Positions 25,535-35,551 of a DNA stretch of 64,000 bases are shown in pieces. How positions within the stretch are numbered: the first letter of the stretch is position 1; each line of letters opens with the position of its first letter. This DNA is from Hexactinellida sp. DTS-2022 (lineage: Eukaryota; Porifera; Hexactinellida): NCBI GenBank assembly GCA_028753945.1, contig JAPNXP010000013.1, forward strand, positions 1,550,001-1,614,000, in the 5' to 3' direction. The notes under the pieces are model-generated. The model did not search any database. It was not told where the DNA came from and worked only from the letters and a program-made list of their open reading frames with translations. The position numbers and the translations under genes were made by a program.

Positions 25535-25730
25535 TTACTTATTTCTGGTGAAAAACATTATCTTACTTCGGCAAGCATAGCCCAGAAAATTATTAATGTT
25601 CCTTTTAATCGAACAACAATTGCTATTGATGATCTTGTCCCAGATACAAATTATTCTATTACAATTATTACAGTTTATCCTTTTGGTGATGGAGAAAATA
25701 CTGAATACTTTATTCAAACTTTAGAAGGAG
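25535..25730 (+). CDS. Exon encoding the second half of a fibronectin type III domain
   Basis: Acceptor TATATATTTAG before 25535 and donor GTTGGT after 25730 bound a 196-nt exon that reads through. It contains FNRTTIAIDDLVPDTNYSI followed by TIITVYPFGDGENTEYF. This is the classic FN3 pattern: Leu-x-Pro-x-Thr-x-Tyr turn, then the G-strand Gly-Asp-Gly. It starts in phase 0 and ends in phase 1, the usual FN3 domain border phase. The following exon at 31421 starts with two bases completing that codon to Asp. It is probably part of the extracellular region of a receptor, for example a receptor tyrosine phosphatase. A P-type MITE begins 36 bp after the donor. The first half of this FN3 domain was not found. 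Confidence 0.65.
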
Positions 25731-25766
25731 GTTGGTTCTATATATTACATTTGATATACAGTGTTC

Positions 25767-26548
25767 GATGGCCTACTTAATATACGGCGTGTATGTCACC
25801 TAGAAGGCCAAAAAATAGAAGGCCAGTTTATAAATTTCATTCTAGGCTAAACTATGCCTCCTATTGATATTATTTGGGTTGTATATTGGGTAATCAACCA
25901 TCGCGCGTCTAATAGAACCACTTTTTAAAATCTGAGATTTTTGGTTAAGCTGTTTAGGCGCCATTTAATGATGACACAACAAATATACTATATATACACA
26001 TTTCGAGTCTAAAAGAACTACGATAAAATGAATATATTTTGCTAATATGCTTAGTGAACATATCCGAATATATAATGAGAATTAATATATATAAACCAGC
26101 ACTTATATACGTTTTATGGACGAAAATAGTAAGTTGTAACTCTGATACTACTTGTATTTTAGCATGTAGTTGCTTAATAATTTTTTCGAATTTTTAGAAT
26201 GTCGCCATTTTGTTATTTAGTGGCCTTGGAGTGCTAAAAAAATCCCTATTTAGTATTCCTGTTATGAAATTATTAGAAGTTAGGAAGAAAATGAAATTTA
26301 TGATATTTGAAATTTTTTAATTTTACCATAAATTGTTACCGTCACCATTAAATGGCGCCTAGACGGCTTAACCACAAAACTAAAATTTTCAAAAGTTGTT
26401 CCTTTGGACTCGCAATGGTTAATTACCCCATATACAACCCAGATAATAACAATATGAGGCATAGTTTAGCTAAGAATTAAATTTATATACTGGCCTTCGA
26501 TTTTTTGGCCTTTGGTGAAATACACGGCCGTTTATTGAGTAGGCCATG
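25767..26548. repeat. P-MITE A: long-TIR P-type MITE
   Basis: 782 bp, with imperfect terminal inverted repeats of about 220 bp starting (C)ATGGCCTACTTAATATACGG. Inside is a mirrored TAGAAGGCCAGTTTATAAATT block. It is flanked by the 7-bp duplication AGTGTTC at 25760-25766 and 26549-26555. The first base is G instead of C. It is closely related, inverted, to 33580-34530. No transposase; its termini match P1, the likely mobiliser. It sits in the intron after the first FN3 exon. Confidence 0.85.
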
Positions 26549-26555
26549 AGTGTTC

Positions 26556-27439
26556 ATACAAGATTTGCATGTAATGGGGGCAATCTGGGATATTTAAAAC
26601 CTTATGGAGGGCATAAGTTAAAACTTCGTTGTGTAAGTGGTTGGCGTGGGAGATACTTGAAGCCGCAGCCAGGCCAAGTGCACCTCCACATCCCCTGTAT
26701 GAAACCCTGATATATTATACGAATACATTTTAGGCCAGGTGGAGAAAAGTACAAATCGTCGAATCAACTTTGACAAATGTTGCCTACTCTTTTCTAGGAT
26801 TGTATGAAACTGAATATTGAAATTATCTAAGTTTTTATTTTGTGAGTTTGTGGTTAAACTTATCATATAATGTTATGTCTTGTGTCTCAATTATTCTTCG
26901 AAAACTATGATTTATTCTCATAAACTATAATTACTATATTTACTTCTGGTAGAAATGTTTAGACTGGGACGACAGGTTCCCAATGCAATTTGCCATTTGT
27001 TTCATATAGCTACTAATTTACTGTTAGAGTAAATATGATACTATTGGATGCTCTTTAATACAATGTGAGACACCTTATAATATACGTCGGTCTTATTAAC
27101 AAATGATAATTAGATTTAAGGTATTTGTTGTTGTTATTGAGCCAATGCTTGTTGTCCACAATTGCTTCCAAGCTACTAAAGATTTCCCTCTGTTGGTTAA
27201 CAGGATCATGTTCAGTAAGTTTTCGCTTTATGATAACTTTGACCGTTTTACTTGGGTTCAATTCGCAGATGTAAGGCGGAATGCGAATTAATCATGTTTA
27301 GTAGGCTTTCTGTTAACCGATTTATAATCCGCGCTAACATGGATCATTATCCAATTTTATGTATTGTTTTGTTACTCCTTCGAATTTCTAGAGTTGTGCC
27401 AAAATTCAGCAGGAATAATCTATCTGTACTATTAAAATA
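26556..27439. other. Intronic, nothing recognised
   Basis: Short overlapping open frames on both strands near 26618-26866 and 27055-27488. No domain, splice-supported exon or repeat structure was identified. Confidence 0.45.
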
Positions 27440-27640
27440 CAAACCTGTTTATGTTTATATATTTGTTTGTATGTTCCGAGTTGATTGAAGTAAGTGGATG
27501 GTATCCAAATGTAATTTTTGGCATATAGGGATAACTTTTGGCACCCGCCAACAAGTTGAGATTTCCACTCAAAATTTCGCACACCTCGACAAGTTGTGAC
27601 GTCATTGTCACATTTCGAGAACCCTATCTATCTAATATAC
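27440..27640 (-). repeat. R1 fragment, reverse
   Basis: Contains TGTTCCGAGTTGATTGAAG, GCACCCGCCAACAAGTTGAG and GACGTCATTGTCACATTTCG. These are the distal third of R1 as seen at 45900-46040 on the plus strand. The hairpin-rich head is missing. Confidence 0.6.
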
Positions 27641-27659
27641 CAATTTTTCTGTATCAGGC

Positions 27660-27955
27660 AGAGTGGACAATGGGTCAACATTTTGTATGACCCACCTGAC
27701 CCATGAACCACCTGACTCATCGTGTTTGTGATCCATGACCCTCCGAGTGCCTCATTGACCCATCATACACTTCTATTATCTAAATATTATGTCACAGTAA
27801 CAGAATAGAACTAATGAATAAATTTGTTTTGATACCCTTATGATACCACGGAAATTTGTCTGTTAAGGTTCTGGATACAACTAATTTATCTTGGGCATTA
27901 GGATTACTAATGGGTTCGGCTCCATGAGCCTTGATTCATTTGTCCCATTTTGTCT
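27660..27955. repeat. Degraded AGAGTGGACCATGGGTC MITE
   Basis: It begins GCAGAGTGGACAATGGGTC and has several GACCCA / TGGGTC units, as in the complete element at 34756-35113. The far terminus is not recognisable. 27956-28369 has nothing identified. Confidence 0.5.
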
Positions 27956-28369
27956 CATATCGAAAGCCAAATCAGTTTGAACTTCTATTGAAACCTAAGT
28001 TGACTATTTCATTAATTATTCTAGAATTATTCAAAATTTATTTTCATAATATCGGTGCTATCCAATTTTGCATATAATTAGCAATGGTAATATTTTGAGA
28101 ACCTTAAATTGGTCAAAATTACTGCTACCGCTGCTATTAAATGATCCACAATTGATTGTGACCACATTGAACAATCTTGAATAGTCAATAATTCTTGCAA
28201 TTTTCAATGAATTATTTAACTTAGATTGAAACGTTGTGAATGTATAAATCAACCCGGAAATTGTTGATCGGTACGAAGTAATTAAGTGATATTTTATTAT
28301 TATTTGAGGCGCTCTACTTTTATTCGCTCTGTGGATTAATAGGCTTCTCAAAAAGCAATTTCTATTATT

Positions 28370-28605
28370 AAGAAACAATTCTAACAAATGCAAGTTAGTC
28401 ATAAAACAATTCTAACAATTGCAATTTGGGCATTAAACAATTCTAACAAATGCAAGTCGACCATAAAACAATTTTAACAAATGCAAGTTAGTCATGAAAC
28501 AATTCTAACAAATGCAAGTCGACCATAAACAATTCTAACAAATGCAAGTCGACCATAAAACTGATTCTTACAAATGCAATCAATTGAAATTCTAACAAAT
28601 GCATG
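28370..28605. repeat. Tandem array, ~32-bp unit
   Basis: About eight units of AACAATTCTAACAAATGCAAG plus a variable 8-12-bp tail (TCGACCATAA or TTAGTCATAA). The last two are more diverged. Units differ by a few bases and the tail alternates between two forms. There are no unique spacers, so it is a minisatellite, not CRISPR. Confidence 0.85.
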
Positions 28606-28617
28606 CACCCCATACTT

Positions 28618-28680
28618 TTTATATTACACTACTTCATCCCAGGTACATTTGATGGTAGGCCTTATTATAGAAGGCTATGG
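28618..28680. repeat. P-type MITE end
   Basis: Ends in AAGGCTATG preceded by GGTACATTTGATGGTAGGCC, the same end as at the left edge of the window. The tandem array at 28370-28605 immediately precedes it and may be internal to the same element. No opposite terminus was found. Confidence 0.5.
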
Positions 28681-30110
28681 ATTAATCTATTTTATACTTA
28701 AGTAATTCATTATATTAAATATCCATGATTAGTAAAAATAATTGAAACTCATTCTGACTAAAACAGCTGGTTGTTGGTTGGTTATGTTGTTCGATGATTT
28801 AATAACTGATTGTGTTGATATTTGTTTTGTAAATTTCGTTTTTTAGAGTTTTTCGTTTGAGCAAAGATGAGACAAGGTTGATGTTTTGAGGATAATAATA
28901 ATGTTACAAGTAATCACAATTTGATTAAGAGGATACTATGTTTTTGTGTGATGCAGATTGATCATCTGAAGGTACTATATAGCATGGGACAAGAATCCGA
29001 TGAATTAACGAACCCGGTAACGTGAAGTCCTGAATAATAACAATGTGGCTCACTAGTTACTGCACATACTCACCTCCCTCAATGGGGACATAACTGGATG
29101 CAAGCCATGGGAACGTGGAATTTGAGTCAAAAAATTGTTATATTGGAATATGATCCAATGGTTTTGTAGTTATCACTTGCTATATTGTGCACGACTTTTC
29201 AAATGTACAATGGATGCATTAGTAGTTGTAATCCAATAACACGCTTTCTGCTTAATTTCCAAACATTGCTGGGCAAACCTGCCAAGCATCTAAACAGATG
29301 ACAATTTAGTCAGATTAGCAGAGCGATCGTCACTATGAGACAGATTAACCATCGTCAAGTAAGTATAAGTCCATTTAATGCGTTTTTTTTCGAAAGTTCC
29401 TACATACTCAATAGTCACAAACTCTGGTTTACAATTTTGGGTTTCGTGACTCCGTTATATGTTCTGTATTTTTTAACTTCGATTCAATAGTTAGATACGT
29501 GTTAATATGATGTAATTGTAATTTAAGTATGGACAAAATTAACTGAATGATCACCGGAATAACATACAGCCCAATATATTGGTATAGATATTTAATTTAA
29601 TTAGGTTTTAGATCCTGATCGTTCTGACTGTAAACTTTTCTTACTCCTTCAGGATGTATACTAAGATGTAAATCCTTGCTTTTTAAATCTTCCTCTTTGC
29701 TTCAAATGATAGGCAAATATTTTTAGAATCGGAAATATTGTCGTCTTTGCAATAATTACTCTTTCTTCTGGCTGCTGAACAACTGGTAACCATTTAATGA
29801 CATATTTTGAAGCAATTTGAAATTCTTAAACTTATATACCCATTCAATATTATAAGCATCAAATGCACCTGGGACGTCTGGTTGCGCGAGTCGGAAGGGC
29901 TAAAATCCCCCACGCCACCCTACTCCTCCAAGATGCCATAATTAGTTTTTTTGCTTTGTAATTCGAGGCGTTCATTGATTAGCCTCATTTTCATTTTTAA
30001 AGGACAAATTTGAATTCTGGACGATCATTTCCGATTAATTCATAATTATTTACAAACTTGTTCCTTTGTATATGACACTATTATATACTTTCATATCACA
30101 AGGCTATCAA
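28681..30110. other. Intronic, nothing recognised
   Basis: AT-rich with no open frame above 60 codons, no inverted repeat pair and no domain seen on either strand. Confidence 0.45.
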
Positions 30111-30222
30111 CAGATTTGGGGCTGATTACGATTACAATCGTAATCGATTGTAATTGATTACACCATTTCCTGTAATTGTGTTCGTATTTGTAATCACTCA
30201 CTAGTAATCATCCCCAGGTCTG
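30111..30222. repeat. hAT-like MITE with GATTAC repeats
   Basis: Ends CAGATTTGGGG and CCCCAGGTCTG, with internal GATTACGATTACAATCGTAATC palindromes. The flanks GCTATCAA and GCTACCTA agree at five of eight positions, consistent with an old 8-bp duplication. 30223-31239 has nothing recognised. Confidence 0.6.
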
Positions 30223-31239
30223 GCTACCTAAAAAATAAATTGACTCGTAACTAGTCATTTCTCTTTTAATGTTTGTGGTATTTATATTTGTTTAACAAAT
30301 AAACATTAAAATTGCCGCCTATATTGTGGTTCTTGTTTGCCGCGGGAAATTTTACTCCACTGTGCCCAAGCATTGGCGATTAACTATACCTTTTTGACCC
30401 GCCATTATGTATTCATGATTTACTTAATTATGTACTCAATCCTACGAAATTTACGGTATCAGAGACCAAGATATATGTACGGAAAATGAGTTTTAGGTAT
30501 TTCCTATACACTCTGATGCCGCAGCAATGTCCGAAGTTCTTCCGAGACCATTTCTCGATTTCCATTTACTCGGTTTTGACAATAATTAATTACTGTTTAA
30601 TTACAATCAAAATGATTGCAACTAAAATCTGACTCAATTTTCCATTGCTTGATAAACATTGCAAGATTCGCATTATACACATTTAAATTGTATTCACTAT
30701 TAAATTATATTATTTTGTGTACCTTTTTAGTTTATTAGATCCATATTTACTTCATATAATTAAACCATTATTTGATTTCTACAAAATTATTGTGTGAATT
30801 CAAAACGGTGAATACCAATCTTAATGATGTGGCGGTACAAACGGTTCGTCCGGAACTGGTGGTCAATGTGGTCAAAATGGGCTCAAAACCGGTGACACAT
30901 CTAAATTCTGATTAGTATAGCAAAAATTAGAATTAAAATCGCGGCTTCGGTCTGGCTGTATGTTTGTTTATATATTTAGTAAGCTCCTTAAGACTATTCA
31001 AGAGGAGTTCTTCAATTATGTCGCATGGGAGTTCTTCAATTATGTCGCATACCTCAGTATTATCCGTATATTAGAGCTAATAATAGATTTATAAACGATT
31101 CAACCGAAATAGAATCGAACAGTGTGCATTGAAATATTTAAAACAAACTATCTTAATGAACAAATATTTTGGATGTTGAAAACCAACGTAGATCCTGTAA
31201 ATTCTATAATTCAATAGAAGTTACCATACCCCAAGCATG

Positions 31240-31345
31240 CATTAGCGTTTTTATAACTTCTCAAATTGGGAGAATGACATCATAACGTGGTCAGGCTTGG
31301 GAAATTTTGAGTGGAATCCTCAAATTATGAATTCCTAAATTTGTT
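31240..31345 (-). repeat. R1 fragment
   Basis: Contains CTTCTCAAATTGGGAGAATGACATCATAACGTGG and the following GTGGAATCCTCAAA block, matching the central part of R1 in a diverged form. It lies about 75 bp upstream of the acceptor of the 31421 exon. Confidence 0.4.
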
Positions 31346-31420
31346 CCGATAACAAACAATTTACTTAACCCTTTTTCTTAAATTATGTTGATCTTATATT
31401 TTTTATATTTTCCATTCTAG

Positions 31421-31523
31421 ATTTATCTGTTTCTTCACCTCAAGCTACCTTGAAAGAGACTACTAATTCTCATGAAATTTTAATTTCTCTTACTAATACG
31501 AATGATCTCAATGCCGAAATCCT
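31421..31523 (+). CDS. Exon beginning an FN3/receptor-phosphatase-type ectodomain
   Basis: Acceptor TTTTCCATTCTAG and donor GTACGT frame a 103-nt exon. It starts in phase 1, matching the end of the 25535 exon, and ends in phase 2, matching the start of the 45143 exon. It reads LSVSSPQATLKETTNSHEIL then ISLTNTNDLNAEI, resembling the first strands of an FN3 domain (Asn-x-x-Ala-x-Ile in place of the usual Asn-Gly-x-Ile). It is short and lacks a diagnostic Trp, so the call depends on the phase agreement and on the sequence formed across the next junction. Confidence 0.5.
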
Positions 31524-32250
31524 GTACGTATTTCACAGTTATTCTATTGATATTATTATTTCTATTTTGACAATATTGTGAGAAACTCTTAGGGCTGAGA
31601 CATTACTAGCTGAGTAATTATTAACATGCGTCTAGTACAGTTTTACTAGAATTAAACCATTGTAACATTAGGTAAAACTAATTTCCACTGTATTTTTAGT
31701 TTTGATCTTGATGTATGCTTAGCCATCAAACTGATCGAAGATTCGAATATTCGTTCGTTTTGAAAATTTTCGTTCGTGCATTTCTAATATTCGTTTTAGC
31801 TCCATTAATTAACTAGTTGACCTACTTGGCTCCAAATAGCAGCATACTGATCTCAATTGAGCACGTGTAATACAATTCACTGGTTTAGCATTTTATTATA
31901 GGTCATATTTTGAGGTGGGGTACGGCCGCGAACCGGCCGTTAATTGTGTTGCGTAATGTCTTACATGAACGAACATAAGTCGCAAAGCCACCTTTGTGAT
32001 AGTGTGATCCGTCCCGAAGCGACTGAGAGCGAAGTTCTCTTAGTTTATGTTTATCATATTTATTGAAGATTCCACTTGTTCTTTTTCACACTGAATAAGG
32101 GTGCATTAATTAAACTATCAATCTTCGACAGCTCGCTCGTTTCAAGGCAGAACCAGCCACACAACAACTGTCAAGCTGGTGTTGTGTGGTTCACGTGAAT
32201 TATAACGTAAATAGGTGTAATAGTTAAATATAACAATGCAATATTAAATT
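31524..32250. other. Intron with GC-rich hairpin cluster
   Basis: No coding sequence. 31965-32050 has GTCGCAAAGCCAC, GAAGCGACTGAGAGCGAAG and similar short inverted units. 32155-32195 has an ACAACTGTCAAGCTGGTGTTGT stem. These resemble the head and tail hairpins of R1. Confidence 0.4.
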
Positions 32251-32251
32251 A

Positions 32252-32395
32252 TAGTCAACTCTTCATTATACAGAAGTGCTAAGGACCTGTAAATACATTA
32301 TAATGACTAATGCATTAGTGCTCTGGAGGAAAATATCCAATTCGTTATAAGCAGGCATTTCTTATATCCGACTTCTTTATAATGGGAGTTCACTG
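32252..32395. repeat. TA-flanked pogo/Tigger-like MITE, 144 bp
   Basis: The right end on the minus strand reads TACAGTGAACTCCCATTATAA and the left end reads TATAGTCAACTCTTCATTATA. TA lies on both sides. This is the usual form of Tc1/mariner-pogo MITEs. It is non-coding. Confidence 0.6.
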
Positions 32396-32494
32396 TATTA
32401 AGTCATATTTCGATAATTATATTGCTAACTAGTTTGAACAACATGTTTGCATATTCAATGTTATATGTTCTATAATTCTTTTCTTATTTTGATC

Positions 32495-32720
32495 AAATAT
32501 AGAGTCAGATTAAGTAAATTTTCTCTCTCCTCAATATGTGAGAATGACGTCACTCTGCGAGGAGTGAGAGATTCCAGTGTGAATTTCAATTCATGTTCGG
32601 TGGCTAAAGTTCCACTTTCTTCATTTAACCGGGAACATACAAAAAATCTACACTCATACCTCCCTTATCCGGGCACTTTCTCCGGAGGTTGCCCGGGACT
32701 GGCATTTTCCCAAATTTCAG
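32495..32720 (+). repeat. R1 fragment plus CCGGGCA repeat
   Basis: GATTAAGTAAATTTTCTC, GAATGACGTCACTC and TCTTCATTTAACCGGGAAC match the distal part of R1. It is followed by TTATCCGGGCACTTTCTCCGG, which resembles 3826-3866. The 95-codon open frame here is repeat-derived. 32721-33572 has nothing else recognisable. Confidence 0.5.
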
Positions 32721-33579
32721 AAATACACTGCTAGTAGTACATATGCAATTACAAAGTTTCTGATCCATATTTTCTTGGTTCATTCAAAATAATGAAAGTT
32801 TATGTTATTTAATTTATTCATTAAACTGCATTTTGGTTATATGAGTATTTATTTGGCATGGCTTTACACCAATAATGGTACCCGGTTAAGGGCGGTCTCC
32901 ATATTTGAGAGGTCTTGATCTCGGAAATTTGAGTGTTTATATATTCTCACATACACATATAACCTCATGTTTTATATGTCTATAAATGACTGAATACATT
33001 CTGTAGCGACCAAAAGGAATTTAACAGCAATAATTTGTATTAATAGATTCAGCATAAATAATGGCGAATCAAAAGCGCTGGGGAGCGGCCGCCCCCTCGC
33101 GCCGCGACTGTCTATCATCCATCTATGGATTAAATTATTACTTTAATGTTGATTTAAACATTTGATTTAATTTAGTAATTAATTAATTAATGATATGATT
33201 GGATCTCTTGTTTTTTTAAATGAGACCAGCTGAACAGTCGGAGATAATTATAGAATTACATTTGAAGTATAATTGGTTCTTGGCAATGTTTACAGAGTAG
33301 CTTTACAAAGTAGCTGTAGAAAGTACACATATGTGATTTGGATAGACAGAATAATCTAGTGACTATAGTAACACAACAACAAGAAATGTGTACTATAAAT
33401 CAATTGAGTTCTATGTTACTGTGACAGTACATAATTGATATAGTGATAGTGGATATATTGATAATTTTCCCGCTTTAGTTGTGTCCCCGAGCAACTCTCA
33501 GACAAATTTTATTGGTTATAGTGATATAATTATTGGATATAGTGATAATTTGTGCACATTTTGTACAATAATATTCGAT

Positions 33580-34530
33580 CATGGTCATAGGCGTCGTAAC
33601 CCGCCCGGGTGCCCGGAAATGCCCGGGGGGCCCGGAAGGGTTGCGCCTATGCTATTAATACTATACCCGGAGTTTATCCGTACATTACCCGGATTTTTCT
33701 GGCGGCCCTTAGGATTGACCTTTGCATTTACGACGCCTATGTTCATGGCCTACTTAATATAAAGGCAGCGAATGTCACCGAGAAGGCTAGAAAAATAGAA
33801 GGCCAGTATATAAATTTCATTCTAAGCTAAACTATGCCTCATGTTGTTATTATCTGGGTTGTATATGGGGTAATCAACCATTGCGAGTCCAATGGAACCA
33901 CTTTTGAGAATTTCAGTTTTGTGGTTAAGCCGTTTAGGCGCCATTTAATGGTGACGGTGACAATTTATGGTAAATGAAATTTTTTCAAATATCATAAATT
34001 TCATTTTCTTCCTACCTTCTAAAAATTTTATTACAGGAATACTAAATAGGGATTTTTTTAGCACTCCAAGGCTACTAAATAACAAAATGGCGACATTCTA
34101 AAAATTCGAAAAAATTATTGAGCAACCACATGCTAAAATACAAGTAGTATCCGAGTTACAACTTACTATTTTCGTCCATAAAACGTATATAAGTGCTGGT
34201 TTATGTATATTAATTCTCATTATATATTCGGATATGTTCACTAAGCATATTAGCAATATATCTTCATTTTATCGTAGTTCTTTTAGACTCGAATTGTGTA
34301 TATATTGTATATTTGTTGTGTTATCATTAAATGGCGCCTAAACAGCTTAACCAAAAATCTCAGATTCTCAAAAGTGGTTCTATTGGACGCGCGATGGTTG
34401 ATTACCCAATATACAACCCAAATAATATAAATAGGAGGCATAGTTTAGTTTAGAATGAAATTTATAAACTGGCCTTCTATTTTTTTGGTCTTCTCGGTAA
34501 CATGCTCGGCCGTATATTAAGTAGGCCATG
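33580..34530. repeat. P-MITE B, interrupted near its left end
   Basis: The termini CATGG... and ...GTAGGCCATG are flanked by the perfect 7-bp duplication ATTCGAT (33573-33579 and 34531-34537). The body is the reverse complement of P-MITE A, including the TAGAAGGCCAG and GGCGCCATTTAATG blocks. Only five or six bases into the left terminus a 156-bp MITE is inserted (33586-33741). After that the terminus resumes as CATGGCCTACTTAATAT. Without the insert it would be about the same length as A. Confidence 0.87.
33586..33741. repeat. 156-bp GCGTCGTAA MITE nested in P-MITE B
   Basis: Perfect terminal repeat CATAGGCGTCGTAA / TTACGACGCCTATG. GC-rich interior with GCCCGGGTGCCCGG and GGCCCGGAAGG. It has exactly the length of the copy at 48388-48543. 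The flanking octamers ATCATGGT and TTCATGGC agree at six of eight positions, suggesting an 8-bp duplication. Confidence 0.85.
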
Positions 34531-34755
34531 ATTCGATTTTTAACCATCCTTTGCCCCCATATTTTAATTTTTACTGTATAAATATTGTTACCAGTGAATT
34601 CGATTAGGAATTTAATTATACTTATGAGAATATAAGTACTGACAATGTATACAGTCATATATTAGTTTCAATTGATACAGTGGGTACATTTTTATAACGG
34701 ATATAGTGATATTTTGGATATAGTTATAATTTAGCCTAAAATCCCATGTCCCAAC

Positions 34756-35113
34756 CAGAGTGGACCATGGGTCGATGGGTCATGGGTCATGGGTCACGGC
34801 TCCATGACCCATGACCAATTTGGAATTTAAATGTATTCTTCAGTTAAAATACGAATTACTCATCAACATCATTATTATTATAACATTGATATGCATTGAA
34901 ATACCAAACATATTCGACATTGCAACAAATAGGTTTGTTGAGGTAATTTATACTGTTATTCTGTTATTATGTTAATGTTACAGTATAGTATATAGTTATT
35001 TAAAAAAATTGTGATGGGTCAATTGGTCTCTCGATGGGAGATGGGTCAATGGGTCAATTTTCCATGGATCAGAAATGGGATGGGTGACCTTTGTTGACCC
35101 ATGGTCCACTCTG
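34756..35113. repeat. hAT-like MITE, CAGAGTGGACCATGGGTC termini
   Basis: Inverted ends CAGAGTGGACCATGGGTC and GACCCATGGTCCACTCTG. The sub-terminal regions carry many GGGTCAT / ATGACCC units. The flanks GTCCCAAC and GTCCCCAT match at six of eight positions, suggesting an old 8-bp duplication. A decayed relative lies at 27660. Confidence 0.78.
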
Positions 35114-35551
35114 GTCCCCATTTTCATCACTATATCCATTATGTACTGTATTTATGAATTACATACTATACCTACTTATTCCGAATCGATTTTCCCTTTT
35201 TTTCTCCATTTAAATTTATTTATTGTTGCAGCTGAGTGCTTTGTTTACTTTGAAGTGCAACTTTTCCACAATTTTCTGCATTTCCATTTATTTGATACAC
35301 ATCCTACAGTACAGTTTCAGAATTGCTTGTGACTCCCAAAGACTCCCAAGAGAGAATTGATGGATTGCTGCACGGAGTTGTCACGGTAATGCTGGGTACT
35401 ATCTCGGGCTTCAAAAAGAAAGAGAGTGAGAGTTCGAACTAACCCGCGGTATACTAATTCTATAATCTCCCTGATGTTGTACCGATCTGATAAACCCCAT
35501 CAACACTACTATTCAGTACGACTCCAGGGGTGTTCTGGGGGTCAAATGGAG

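Noticed and set aside
28370..28605. Possible CRISPR array.
   Set aside because: The units are contiguous with only two alternating tails and no unique spacers. The context is eukaryotic transposon DNA with no cas-like gene.
30111..30222. tRNA-like or structural RNA hairpin from GATTACGATTACAATCG.
   Set aside because: It is the interior of a short hAT-like MITE. No cloverleaf or polymerase III box pair was found.
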